A DNA stretch of 64,000 bases from Schlesneria paludicola DSM 18645 (GTDB lineage: Bacteria; Planctomycetota; Planctomycetia; Planctomycetales; Planctomycetaceae). Shown one piece after another: positions 9,077 to 18,849 of this stretch. The stretch is from contig CAMCMU010000010.1 of assembly GCA_945876035.1 (NCBI GenBank), positions 52,622-116,621 of the forward strand, read 5' to 3'. The first letter of the stretch is position 1; the number at the start of each line of letters is the position of its first letter. Below the pieces are notes generated by a model that did no database searches, was not told the DNA's origin, and worked only from the letters and a program-made list of their open reading frames with translations. The translations under genes and the position numbers were made by a program.

Positions 9077-9806
9077 CCGCGCAGGCGTTGCGCACGGTGC
9101 AACATGGGATCGCTCGCTGGGGGAATTATTCCTAATAGGATAATCCCCTCGACGCCACAGCGTTGAGTACCCGTCCTCTGGCGTCTGGCAGATGCGACGC
9201 AGGAGGGATGGATTTGCTCTCACCGACCCACAATTCCAACCAGTCCGAATTGTGGGTCAACGGAATGTGACGCGGAAAATCGAACATGACAACCTCGCCC
9301 CAATCCTCGCTGTCGGTGATCGCGGCACACAGTGATCGCCCATGGAAAACCGCTCGGCTCTCCGAAGTCGAGGGTCACAGGGTTCCCCTTGGACGACGAA
9401 AGTCTGAAGAATTCGTTGTAGCAGCAGGGGTTCAAAGGAGAATTGATCAAGGACAATTGAGTTGACAAATCACGGGGCTTCTCTAGTGGTCTAGGAACCT
9501 CACTATAGATTTATCCGTTCGCGATGTATCCGTTCGCGACGGTTCTCGCTCGTCGAGGGTCTGGCGGCGTTGTGCAAAGGGAGTCCGAGTGCAACCATCG
9601 AACTTTCGTGGATGTCTGCTCAGCAAAAAGAGACTCGCATTCGCAACGTCCACGCCTTGATCGCCACCGCAGGGAATCCGCTCTTTCGGAGAGTTTTTAA
9701 AATGATTCTGAATAATCAGGATTTGCGATTGTCAAGCATTCTGCGTACGAGACAGGATCGTATGCGCTGGCTCCAATTTATTTATTTAAAAAGATGAGAT
9801 CATCAA
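9077..9806. other. Stretch without a gene; contains hairpins and a short tandem repeat
   Basis: No supported gene is visible in this 730-base stretch. It holds an imperfect hairpin at about 9117-9150, a perfect 12-bp inverted repeat at 9225-9258, and two tandem copies of a 15-base unit (TATCCGTTCGCGATG-like) at 9512-9541. It separates the dehydrogenase fragment from the GH5 gene. Confidence 0.5.
9225..9258. repeat. Perfect 12-bp inverted repeat
   Basis: GACCCACAATTC and its exact complement GAATTGTGGGTC are separated by 10 bases. It could be a terminator stem for the truncated gene upstream or the remains of a mobile-element end; there is no T-run after it on the plus strand. Confidence 0.5.
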
Positions 9807-11025
9807 ATGATTTTGAATGAGGTGGCAAAGTGTTTGACTCGCCGCTCACTGCTTCAGCATTCCGCAGCCATTGCAGCCGCTCTGGCTCATCCGTGTATGG
9901 CCGCATCCGATAATCGCTCGGACCGCCCCCCCCCCACGCCGCCCTATAAATATTGTCGGCAGATGGCGGGGTTTCAATCTTCTGGAAATGTTCAGCCCTC
10001 CGATCCCTGTCCCCGGGGTTCGTATTGCTTTGCCGCGGGCATTCAGCGAAGACACGTTCGAACTGATCGCCAACTGGGGGTTCAACTTTGTGCGGGTGCC
10101 GATGTCCTACTGGTATTGGGCTCGGCCTTCCGAATGGGGCCCAATGAGCGAGGAAATCCTTGAGCGAATTGACCGTGCGGTCTTGCTCGGACAAAAGTAT
10201 GGCCTGCATGTGAGCTTGGCGATGCATCGCGCGCCGGGATACTGCGTGAACCCGCCTACTGAGCCATTGAGCCTCTGGTCTAACGACCGCGCGCTCAAGG
10301 CGACTTGCGACTATTGGAGCACTCTCGCCAAACGGTACAAGTATATCAGCTCACGTCGTTTAAGCTTTGACTTGCTGAACGAGCCGCCGTACCCCTCCGA
10401 CGCGGCTTATAATTTATTTTACTCGACGCTTGGCCAAGGTCTTGGAGAGGCGAAGCCGATGACCTATGCCGATCATGCACGCTATGTGGAATCAGCAACT
10501 AAGGTTATCCGCCAGCACAGCTCTGAACGCCTCGTGATCGCCGAGGGAGTTGGTTGGGGTACCACTCCGGATACAAATTTAGAATCGCTCGGGATCGCTC
10601 ACAGCTTTCACTGCTATGAGCCCGTCGGCGTCGCGCAGTACAGGAGTCCCGCCATGGGAAAAGGGATTCCTTGGGATCAAGTGCCGCTGCCAAGTTGGCC
10701 TCACGGCTGGAATCTGAATCAGGAGTTCTGGACGGCTGAAGACTTGAAGCAGTTTTTCAGTCCCTACACTCAACTTGCTCGTTCGGGCAAACTCGTGCAT
10801 TGTGGTGAGATCGGTTGCTACAACAAGACGCCGCATCAGGTGACTCTGGACTGGCTTGAAGCGGCCCTGAGCAGATTCACGGGGCAGGGAATCGGATTTG
10901 CGATGTGGCAACTCGAGGGAGAATATGGCCTAGTCAACTCCGGTCGCACAGATGTGGCCTACGTCACCATGCGCGATGGTCGCCGTCTCGATCAGTCGAT
11001 GCTCAAGCTGCTCCAAAAATATTGA
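9807..11025 (+). CDS. Secreted GH5-type glycoside hydrolase, frameshifted at a C10 run
   Basis: A signal sequence with a twin-arginine-like start (LTRRSLLQHSAAIAAALAHP) opens at 9807 in one frame. The catalytic domain is in another frame from about 9936 to 11025. The frames join at a run of ten C at 9926-9935; nine C would restore one open frame of about 405 codons. The catalytic part begins GRWRGFNLLEMF and has the GH5 landmarks: FVRVPMSYWYW, the acid/base LLNEPPY, and the nucleophile region CGEIGCYN, followed by MWQLEGEYGL. GH5 enzymes cleave beta-linked polysaccharides such as cellulose or mannan; the exact substrate is unclear. The extra C may be a sequencing error, a real mutation or slippage. 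Confidence 0.75.
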
Positions 11026-11140
11026 ACCCGCGTTGGATGTTTCTCGGCAAGGGGCGAGGGATCAACTTCGCCCCTTGATCGTAATGCCGGACTGGTCGAA
11101 AAGATCGGCACCAAAAACGTGGCTGTGACGTTCGGGGGCA

Positions 11141-11509
11141 GCCATCAGCGAAGCCGAACCCATCGACCTGACAATGAACGTCTACACCGATCCGAAGTTG
11201 CTCGACGTTCAAGGGGCGTTGGATTCGCTGCCGTCGCTCGATTGGAAGTCGTCATCCTCGACCGAACGCCCGATGATGCGAGCAACCGGGACAGACGATC
11301 AAGACAGAACGCGAACAGTAGACGGCATGTCTTCGCCGTTTGCACCAGCGTTTGCACCAAACTCTGGCAAACGGGGGCAAAGTATGTCGTTTGCTGTCAT
11401 CTCATCGGAGTTGGCCGACGAACGAACGCCTAACCGAGCGACACTCGAAAACCCCTGCGAATCAAGCGAAAAAGCCTTGCCCGCAGTGTTTGCAAGCAAG
11501 GCTTTGGAA
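11141..11509 (+). pseudogene. C-terminal stub of a tyrosine-family integrase
   Basis: In one plus-strand frame the sequence reads PIDLTMNVYTDPKLLDVQGA and LDSLPSL. This matches the end of tyrosine recombinases, where the catalytic tyrosine lies in a TxxxYTD segment, as in many planctomycete phage or island integrases. A stop lies directly upstream, so the catalytic core is gone. The frame runs on through a low-complexity tail into the antisense of the tRNA-Arg gene and ends at 11632, as expected for an integrase whose gene abuts its tRNA attachment site. I read it as the scar of an integrated element. Confidence 0.6.
11469..11505 (-). terminator. Rho-independent terminator of tRNA-Arg
   Basis: A perfect 10-bp stem (AAAGCCTTGC at 11471-11480 pairing with GCAAGGCTTT at 11496-11505) lies just downstream of the tRNA on the minus strand. 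The stem is followed by TTTTT in the minus-strand sense, so it fits a classical terminator. Confidence 0.75.
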
Positions 11510-11510
11510 G

Positions 11511-11584
11511 TGTCCCCGGCAAGAGTCGAACTTGCAACCTTCGGCTTCGGAGGCCGACGCTCTATCCAATTGAGCTACGGAGAC
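11511..11584 (-). tRNA. tRNA-Arg(CCG)
   Basis: The minus strand folds as a full cloverleaf. The acceptor GTCTCCG pairs with CGGGGAC (one T-G pair), with discriminator A. The D-arm is GCTCAATTGGATAGAGC. The anticodon arm TCGGC-CTCCGAA-GCCGA carries CCG, and the T-arm contains GTTCGAC. CCG reads the CGG arginine codon. CCA is not encoded. An integrase stub adjoins its 3' end, so it probably served as an attachment site. Confidence 0.93.
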
Positions 11585-11923
11585 GGAGAGAGAATTGAGC
11601 GAAAAAGTCCAACTTCGTCGACTCAATGGTGATTGGGACACTACAACCCCGAAGGTACGAAGGGACTTCGGGAAAGTCAAACCCTCGGTATTCCAAACTC
11701 CGGCCGATGATTTTTGGAATCGAAAACAACGTTGCTGAGGATCCGATGAATTTTGATAAAGGGCACTGTTGGATGACCCACGGAATGATCCTGCGTCCCC
11801 GTGACTAGCGACAATCAGCGACGTTCTTGAACAAACGTTTTCAGTGAAAGAAAATAGTACGGCATGGTTGCGCCGTGCAAGAATCCGCTGACGTCCCCCT
11901 TTGCTGCGTCGGTTTGTTGGCTG
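11585..11923. other. Intergenic stretch upstream of tRNA-Arg
   Basis: This roughly 340-base stretch should contain the tRNA promoter on the minus strand. A small 7-bp hairpin (CCCGAAG/CTTCGGG) lies near 11647-11671. I see no gene in it. Confidence 0.5.
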
Positions 11924-13012
11924 TTATTCCTTGTTCTTGATCAACAAACGCACGCTTTCAATCGGCACGCAGGACCGGAAAATCATTTGCGTGTCCATAT
12001 TTTTTTTGGCCGACAGTCCCTCATTTTTGGAGTCCTCATCTTGGTGACTGTTGTCCGTGGAGGCCCTGACGAAAGAGGTCGTCTGCCGATTTCCCTGCGT
12101 CGGGGCACCGTCCGCATATAGAGTGAATGTTCGGCTGACTTGACCGATGACATTCCCCAACGCATCAAAAACCGGACCGCCACTTGATCCTTGGCCGAAG
12201 TCAGCTGTGACATTCATCCACAGGACGCGCTCTCGATCCCGCTCGTAATTCGTCACATGGCCAGCGGAAAAATAGAAGAAACTCTCACCAGGATGACCGA
12301 TGATCCGCACCTCCGATCCCGGTTGTGCGTTGACGACGGCGAGTGGCAGCGGCTTCAATCGTCGCGCATCAATACGGAACAGACAGGTATCCGTGTCCTT
12401 ATTGGTCGCCAGTAGTTCGGTGACGGGGTAGACGTTCTTATTCATGTCCATGACGACAACGGCGTCAGCGTCGTCGTCATGGACAAACACATGGCAACTA
12501 GACGACAGAACACCATCCTCGGTGACGGCGAACGCTGTCGCGAATGAGGACTGCCAGTCCTCCCCGTTTTCAGGCTTACTGAGGCTGCAAACGATGAAGA
12601 TACTTTCGCAAACGCGACGATATAAATCGCACCCGGAGATTGTTTTTTCGGAGGCTTTTGGCAGAGTCAATTCGCAACTCTGAATCTTGAGATTCTTGCG
12701 AAGCTCCGACTCACTCTTCGTTTTCCCCTCTCGGTATAATCGGCTTCCCGTGTTGGAAATGTGTGACAGGACTTCGTCCAACATAAATACAGGATAGGAC
12801 CTGACCCCGACGTGAGGCCGGCTGTCAGAATGCTCATTTGTCTTCGATTCGCAATTCGAGGCGTCATCTCTTGGGGAGCAGGAATCGATCTGCGGTTCCA
12901 GAGCGAGAGTCGGTTCACAATGTGCAACAGGATGAAATTTTGAAACACCAAATCCGGCACTGGCAATCAACACAATGCCGAGCCAAACCAGTCGCTTCTT
13001 CGAGGGATTCAT
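11924..13012 (-). CDS. Secreted trypsin-like serine protease
   Basis: The 362-residue protein has an N-terminal membrane or signal segment (RLVWLGIVLIASAGFGVSKF), about 110 residues of low complexity, and a chymotrypsin-fold protease from about residue 130. The catalytic residues appear as His in SSSCHVFVHD, Asp in NKDTDTCLFRID and Ser in GQGSSGGPVFD. The residue before the catalytic His is Cys rather than the usual Ala. It resembles HtrA/DegP-type proteases without a PDZ domain; the C-terminal 75 residues are polar and not recognised. The ATG sits at 13010-13012. No neighbour suggests its substrate. Confidence 0.8.
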   Translation of the reverse strand: MNPSKKRLVWLGIVLIASAGFGVSKFHPVAHCEPTLALEPQIDSCSPRDDASNCESKTNEHSDSRPHVGVRSYPVFMLDEVLSHISNTGSRLYREGKTKSESELRKNLKIQSCELTLPKASEKTISGCDLYRRVCESIFIVCSLSKPENGEDWQSSFATAFAVTEDGVLSSSCHVFVHDDDADAVVVMDMNKNVYPVTELLATNKDTDTCLFRIDARRLKPLPLAVVNAQPGSEVRIIGHPGESFFYFSAGHVTNYERDRERVLWMNVTADFGQGSSGGPVFDALGNVIGQVSRTFTLYADGAPTQGNRQTTSFVRASTDNSHQDEDSKNEGLSAKKNMDTQMIFRSCVPIESVRLLIKNKE

Positions 13013-14256
13013 GGTTCTATCCGTTTTCTGTGGGGCAGTCTTCGGCAGCGACGTGATGCGGAGTGTGTGTCTCTGTTGAAGGCCGTCATTTATTCCATCG
13101 GTGACTGAGTACTTGACAGAGCACGAAACTCGTTTTTTACAGCGGCCAACGGACGATTTTCACACTCCTAAAATCGGCTAGGTCAGGCCGCACGTCAAAC
13201 CACATTCGACAACTTTGATTAGTCCGTTCGAAAACGCGACAAGCCATTTTCAGAAACTAGGCAAGGCTCAGCGAGTCTTTCTGTTTTCACTCCCGTCGTG
13301 GTGCTCTTCCAGGGTTTCGTCGTCGAATCGGACTACGGATTTTCGGTCCGATCTGTCAAACCGGATCAGGTGACGATTGTACCGACCCCAATGTCATGCT
13401 CTCCCCATACCTGGTCGCAGCGGATCATACCAAGTCCGCTGTTATCCACGGCACCTAGAAAAATTTCTATGAGGGAGCGAAGGTATTCCGCGAGTCGATC
13501 CGACAGGCCTTCATCAGAACGGTTTCGACCATCACGGAAAACCGCCAGGGGATTCGATGACGCAGGCCTTTCGATCCCCGCCCCCTTCTCAGGTCTCGGT
13601 GCCCTGTCCTCCGAGGAACACTCGGCCACCTCAGATCGCAAAGTCCCTGCGACTCTTCTGCCCGCAGAATGCCGCAGGGAACGCCCCTCCAGAGAATCGC
13701 CGGATGGATTTGACTTCACCAATTTCAGAGAGCATCGCCATTCTCAAGACCAAAGACCAACCGTCTTCGAGTTGTTCTTGAGGCACATCTCGTGCCACAG
13801 GAGTGGCTTCAATATCAAACAGAAGATCCTTGATGTCGAGAGACAATTGCGAAACAGACTCGATGCACGAGATTCAAAATTTGTCGTCGTCAGTGCATCG
13901 CATCGACCATGTAATCGTATGCCAACTCCAATTCCGCATGGTTGGCCTCAGTCGAGTTGCGGACGATCGGAACGCAGCCGGAAGGGTCTCAGGATTTCAA
14001 CAACAGCAGCAACCGAGGAGACACGGTGCTCAATCCCCCAACGGAGGCAGGGGCAGGCTTGTGGTCGGAGCGGGTAACTTGTGGTCGAAGCGGATAAACA
14101 GAGGACTGTTTCCGCTATTGCATTCGAGGCACGCGAACCCTGCCAAGCCACGTGCGCTCGGTGATCGGCTTGTTCGAGGCAGGATTGTCGTTAGTTGAGT
14201 TCACGCTACTCGGTTCGTCTTGACCGGTGGCCGCACGCTCGGTTACATCTCGCCAC
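13013..14256. other. Long stretch without a recognisable gene, probably decayed
   Basis: About 1.2 kb separates the protease from the HExxH gene. A plus-strand frame (13298-14077) is open for 259 codons, but its translation is rich in Arg, Ser and Pro with no domain. Minus-strand fragments such as DGWSLVLRMAMLSEIGEVKS and AYDYMVDAMH look more protein-like but are broken by stops. I read this as an eroded minus-strand gene that I cannot name. Confidence 0.4.
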
Positions 14257-15018
14257 ATGCGTGGAACATTGGCGATCATTGGCATTTCAATCGTGGTCTG
14301 GATGCCAGTGTTGATCTCGGCTGCGGAATGGGCCGAAGAGCGTGCCCTCGGTCCGTATTTGATTCGATCCGAGTTCGCCTTGCGCGACGTTTCGGAATTG
14401 GTCCAACACTTAGGCCAACTTCAGGACGACCTAGAATTGATGCTGGGTCTGACTTGTAACCCTCAGGAAATTCAGATTCATTTATTTCGTACTCGTTCCG
14501 GATATATCGACTATGTTGGTCGGCGAATCCCTGAAGGGACGAAACGCCAAGCGTTGTTTGTTCAAGGGACCGACGCTGGACGCGTCTATGCCTACCGTCA
14601 TCGTGGTCTGGAGACAGACGTCCGTCACGAGACGACGCATGCTCTGCTGCACACGGCGCTTCCTTACGTTCCGATCTGGTTGGACGAGGGCTTAGCCGAG
14701 TATTTCGAGTCGCCTCCGGGGTTGCGCGAAAAACACAGTCCGCATCATGCGGAGTTGCAACGGGCGATCCGACAGGGATGGAAGCCGGGCATTGAGCAAC
14801 TGGAGGCCAAACGTGAAATGCTGAACATGGATGCCAAAGATTACCGAGATGCTTGGGGGGTGATCCACTTCATCCTGCATGGCCCATCGGCTGCACGAGA
14901 GTCTCTGGCCGCCTACTTTGAAGAGATCCATTCTGGGCGCGCTCCAACTCCGCTGAGTCAGCATCTTCGGCAGCGGATTCCGAACCTGAACCAGAAGATC
15001 ATCGATCATCTGAAGTAG
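14257..15018 (+). CDS. Secreted HExxH putative metalloprotease (DUF1570-like)
   Basis: The product (253 residues from the ATG at 14257, or 263 from a GTG at 14227) has a signal segment (LAIIGISIVVWMPVLISAAE) and a gluzincin-like zinc site. HETTH near residue 138 is followed after about 19 residues by DEGLAEYFE, whose Glu could be the third ligand. A helical segment follows. DUF1570-like proteins of this type are common in planctomycetes and are presumed peptidases of the envelope; none of this is shown by activity here. It lies only about 45 bases upstream of glnE and may share its transcript. Confidence 0.75.
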   Translation: MRGTLAIIGISIVVWMPVLISAAEWAEERALGPYLIRSEFALRDVSELVQHLGQLQDDLELMLGLTCNPQEIQIHLFRTRSGYIDYVGRRIPEGTKRQALFVQGTDAGRVYAYRHRGLETDVRHETTHALLHTALPYVPIWLDEGLAEYFESPPGLREKHSPHHAELQRAIRQGWKPGIEQLEAKREMLNMDAKDYRDAWGVIHFILHGPSAARESLAAYFEEIHSGRAPTPLSQHLRQRIPNLNQKIIDHLK

Positions 15019-15063
15019 CGGCGGAACAGAAGAGATGCCCTGTTCGGGCAAAATTTCGACGCC

Positions 15064-18000
15064 TTGGCGAAATGCTTAGCCGTTTTTCGGATGGCCTGCG
15101 ATTGTCACAAAAACTTGGTTCGCAGTGTAGAATCGTTTCCGAGACATACGGAGACTGCGAACGTGTTACAGGCATTGCAATTATTGATTGACCGTCGGGA
15201 ACTGGACTCTGCGGCACTTGGCCACGATTTGGCAGCACTCGGTTTTTGTGATGCCGATGGGGCGGCAAGTCGGATTTGCCGAGTGGTCGAAGGGCCGCAT
15301 CCCGCAGAACTCGTTGCCGGCTTCCTGCACCAGTTGATTACGCTTCTGTCGGAAATTGCGGACCCCGATGAAGCTCTGATCGACTTCGAACGGTTTGTCC
15401 ACAGGACGGACGACCGCGTGCAGTTGTTTCAGTTTTTGCACGCCAATCCCCGCGCGATTGATGTCATGGTGCGACTGTTTGTCAGTAGTCGGTACCTCAC
15501 GGAGACCCTCCTGCGCAATCCGAATGTGCTTCAAGAATTGACGTCTCATCGCCGATTGGCCGAATTGAAGAGCCGAGAAGAATTCTTCAGTCAGGCGTTG
15601 TCAATTGCCGGCTCGGCCGCCGACTTCACGTCGCGGATGGATGCACTGCGGCGGTTTCAGAGAGGGGAGATACTGCGGATTGGAGCCTGTGACGCTTTTG
15701 GACTGATCGATCTGCGATCCGCCACGACCCAACTCAGTCTGTTGGCCGACAGTCTGATTCAGGCCTGTCTGACGTTGACGAGTCAGGAATTCAGCATGCC
15801 CACGGAGAGTCTGACAGTTATCGCATTGGGAAAACTGGGTGGTGAGGAACTGAATTACAGTTCTGACATTGATTTAATTTTTTTGACGGATCGCAGTCCC
15901 GCGGATGTGCTGCCTCTCGCGCAACGATTGGTAAAGGCCTTACAGGATTCGACGGCAGAAGGATTTCTTTACCGCGTTGATGTCCGCCTGCGACCTTGGG
16001 GGCGGTCTGGTGAACTCGTCACAACGATCGCTTCCTATCTGGAGTATCTCCGGTTGCATGCCGAGCTTTGGGAGACTCAGGCACTGCTCAAGGCTCGCAT
16101 CGTGGCTGGACATTGGCCCTGGGGACAGGAATTCCTTCAACGCGCAGAGCCGTTGATCTTCGGTGCGTCGCCCGATGATGTTCGAGCGTCCGTTCGGCAA
16201 GCCAAGAATCGGATTGAGTCCGAATTGCGCCGCCGCGGTCGCGTTTGGGGCGAGGTCAAACTTGGTATGGGCTCGATTCGTGACATTGAGTTCGTTGTCC
16301 AAGCACTGCAACTGGTTCATGGTGCCAGGCATCGGCATGTTCGGACCTCCAATACGCTTGATGGCCTCGTTCGTTTAACGGATGCGGGGATCCTTCATGC
16401 GGATGAGTATCGCCGCTTGACCGATGGCTATGTCTTCCTCCGAGCGGTCGAGCACTCTCTGCAATTAATGAACAACCGCAGAGAGCACTCGCTCCCGTCC
16501 GATCCCCGCGAGTTGAATGCGTTGGCGCGGCGATTGGACTTTGAGACCGCGAACCAGTTGATGGCGCATTTCGATGGTCATCGTGAGTCGATTCGTAAAA
16601 TCTTTGATAAGTACATCTCTCACGAACGTGCGTTGACTGAGCCGGTTACTGCGATACCAATTCCCCAGCGACAGCAAATCCCGAAACGAGAGCTTGAAAC
16701 CTATGAGTCTGTTTTCAGCGACAATGAGCGTCGCAGGCATCTCGAATTACTAGCGGAAGTCAATGAAACGCAGCCGGTGCGGGTCATCGCCGAGGTGGCC
16801 AAAGGCAATTTGAATCAGTCGCTGCAGGAGCAGAATTTGTGGACGGTCACGGTTCTTGGTCAGGATTGCCCAGGCGAGATGTCGATGATCTGTGGCCTGT
16901 TTTTTGCCTACGGTTTTGACATCATTGATGGCTTTGTTTCTACGGCCGCAAGGACGCGCGGTGATCATCTTCGAGAACGGGTCTCGCGCAATTTTGTGGA
17001 CGTCTTCAGGCTCCGTTCGTCCCGGAACGAGGTGCTGCCAAACGTTTGGCGAGACTATGAAAATGATCTGAATGAATTGGTTCTCTTGGGACAGCGGGGC
17101 AACATTGATGAGGCTCGGGGGCGTTTGGCTCAACGCGTTGCCGAAGTTTTTCAAGAGACAGCCGATGTTTCGATGCGACCGGCGCCGTTCGAAGTTCGTT
17201 TTGACAACGAAGCAGATGATCATGCCACCGTGCTGCACATTCAAGGTGAAGGAACAATCGGCTTTCTGTACGAACTCTCCAACGCTCTGACGCTCAGCGG
17301 GATGAGCATCGAGCAGGTGATGATTCGGACGGAGGACCATCGAGCATTTGACACGTTGCTCGTGACAGAGATCCACACGGGCGAAAAAATTACCGATGCT
17401 AGCCGGCTTCAGGAGTTGCAGGCTGCAGTCGTGCTCATTAAGCAGTTCACGCATTTGCTTCCCGCCGCCGCGAATCCCCGCGCCGCACTGCTTCACTTTC
17501 GGGCGTTTCTTCGCGATTTTTTTCATCGACCGGATTGGCTGGACCAGCTGTCGTCACTCGATCGTCCCGAAGTGTTGTCCGCACTGGCGCAGATGCTCGG
17601 CATGAGCGATTTTCTCTGGGAAGATTTTTTGCGACGCCAGTACGCTAGTCTTTTTCCCGTGCTCCACGACATCTCAGGACTGAGGCAGGTCTACTCACGA
17701 GAGTATCTGCAGGGCGAGTTGTCTCGAGTGCTGGGGTCTGCCCATGCGCCCGATGAGCGTCGACGATTGCTGAACGAATTCAAGGATCGGGAACTGTTTC
17801 GAATCAACATGCGGTACATCCTCGGATATTGTCCTGAGGTTGAATCGTTTGGGCACGAGATGACGGATCTGGCCGAGGTCGTCATTGTTGCTGCCGTGAC
17901 ATTTTGTCGGACCGAGCTCGAGTCTCGTTTTGGATCTCCACAAATGGGGGACGGACGGGAATCGACGCTGGTGCTCTGTGCTCTGGGTAAGTGTGGTGGA

Positions 18001-18849
18001 CGGGAGATGGGGTTTGCATCCGACATCGAGCTGATGTTTGTCTACTCCGCTGACGGAACAACGACGAGTGAGACAAGAGAATCGAATCTCGAGTCGATAG
18101 CTAATGCCAGCTTTTTTGCGAAGCTCGTGGAGAGTGTGTGCCAAGCGATTGACTCCCGAAAGGAAGGCGTGTTTCGGATCGATCTTCGCCTCAGACCCTA
18201 TGGCCGTACCGGGAGTCTGGGCGTCTCCTTTGAGGCCTTTCGAAATTACTTTCAAGCGGATGGTCCCGCTTGGCCCTATGAACGCCAAGCTTTGGTAAAG
18301 CTCCGTTCGATTGGCGGAGATGAAGAACTCGCCAGCCGATTGACAACGCTTCGCAATGAACTGGTCTACAACGGGAATCCCGTCGATTTTTTGGCCATTC
18401 GCGCCATGCGGGAACGCCAGTTGCGGCAACTCGTCGGTGCCACCGAATTCCATGCGAAACTCAGTCCGGGCGGGCTTGTTGATCTGGAATACCTGGTCCA
18501 GGCATTGCAAATGGACCGGGGTGACATGTACGACGTCTTGCGAACAACGAACACCCGACAGGCGATTGATGCCCTGTTCAGTGTCGGTCTCTTGTCGCGT
18601 GCCGATCATGAGCGATTGAGGGATGCCTATCACTTCCTGCGTCGGGTCATCGATGCGATGCGCATGGTTCGAGGCGCATCGCGTGATCTGTCCGTGCCGC
18701 CGCAATCATCCGCCGATTTCGAATCGCTTGCCCGCCGATTGGGATACGGCGTTCCAATCAGTCGCCTGCACGAGGATGTGACTCGACACTCGCAGGTGGT
18801 TACGGAACTTGTTCGCCTGTACTCCAAAAACCGTAAGTCAGGGATGTGA
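15064..18849 (+). CDS. glnE: Glutamine synthetase adenylyltransferase/deadenylase with internal ACT domains
   Basis: This protein has two nucleotidyltransferase halves, as GlnE does: ALGKLGGEELNYSSDIDLIF near residues 254-273 and ALGKCGGREMGFASDIELMF near 973-992. The N-terminal half should remove and the C-terminal half add AMP on glutamine synthetase, tuning ammonia assimilation. Between them lie two segments like ACT domains: VTVLGQDCPGEMSMICGLF at about 592-660 and VLHIQGEGTIGFLYELSNA at about 715-785. ACT domains bind amino acids in regulators such as GlnD. At about 1250 residues it is some 300 longer than E. coli GlnE. The frame opens with TTG at 15064; the ATG at 15091 is the more likely start, and neither has a good ribosome-binding site. 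Confidence 0.9.
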   Translation: MAKCLAVFRMACDCHKNLVRSVESFPRHTETANVLQALQLLIDRRELDSAALGHDLAALGFCDADGAASRICRVVEGPHPAELVAGFLHQLITLLSEIADPDEALIDFERFVHRTDDRVQLFQFLHANPRAIDVMVRLFVSSRYLTETLLRNPNVLQELTSHRRLAELKSREEFFSQALSIAGSAADFTSRMDALRRFQRGEILRIGACDAFGLIDLRSATTQLSLLADSLIQACLTLTSQEFSMPTESLTVIALGKLGGEELNYSSDIDLIFLTDRSPADVLPLAQRLVKALQDSTAEGFLYRVDVRLRPWGRSGELVTTIASYLEYLRLHAELWETQALLKARIVAGHWPWGQEFLQRAEPLIFGASPDDVRASVRQAKNRIESELRRRGRVWGEVKLGMGSIRDIEFVVQALQLVHGARHRHVRTSNTLDGLVRLTDAGILHADEYRRLTDGYVFLRAVEHSLQLMNNRREHSLPSDPRELNALARRLDFETANQLMAHFDGHRESIRKIFDKYISHERALTEPVTAIPIPQRQQIPKRELETYESVFSDNERRRHLELLAEVNETQPVRVIAEVAKGNLNQSLQEQNLWTVTVLGQDCPGEMSMICGLFFAYGFDIIDGFVSTAARTRGDHLRERVSRNFVDVFRLRSSRNEVLPNVWRDYENDLNELVLLGQRGNIDEARGRLAQRVAEVFQETADVSMRPAPFEVRFDNEADDHATVLHIQGEGTIGFLYELSNALTLSGMSIEQVMIRTEDHRAFDTLLVTEIHTGEKITDASRLQELQAAVVLIKQFTHLLPAAANPRAALLHFRAFLRDFFHRPDWLDQLSSLDRPEVLSALAQMLGMSDFLWEDFLRRQYASLFPVLHDISGLRQVYSREYLQGELSRVLGSAHAPDERRRLLNEFKDRELFRINMRYILGYCPEVESFGHEMTDLAEVVIVAAVTFCRTELESRFGSPQMGDGRESTLVLCALGKCGGREMGFASDIELMFVYSADGTTTSETRESNLESIANASFFAKLVESVCQAIDSRKEGVFRIDLRLRPYGRTGSLGVSFEAFRNYFQADGPAWPYERQALVKLRSIGGDEELASRLTTLRNELVYNGNPVDFLAIRAMRERQLRQLVGATEFHAKLSPGGLVDLEYLVQALQMDRGDMYDVLRTTNTRQAIDALFSVGLLSRADHERLRDAYHFLRRVIDAMRMVRGASRDLSVPPQSSADFESLARRLGYGVPISRLHEDVTRHSQVVTELVRLYSKNRKSGM

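Noticed and set aside
13298..14077. Plus-strand open frame of 259 codons
   Set aside because: Its translation is low-complexity and Arg/Ser-rich, with no family match; the opposite strand looks more protein-like in pieces.
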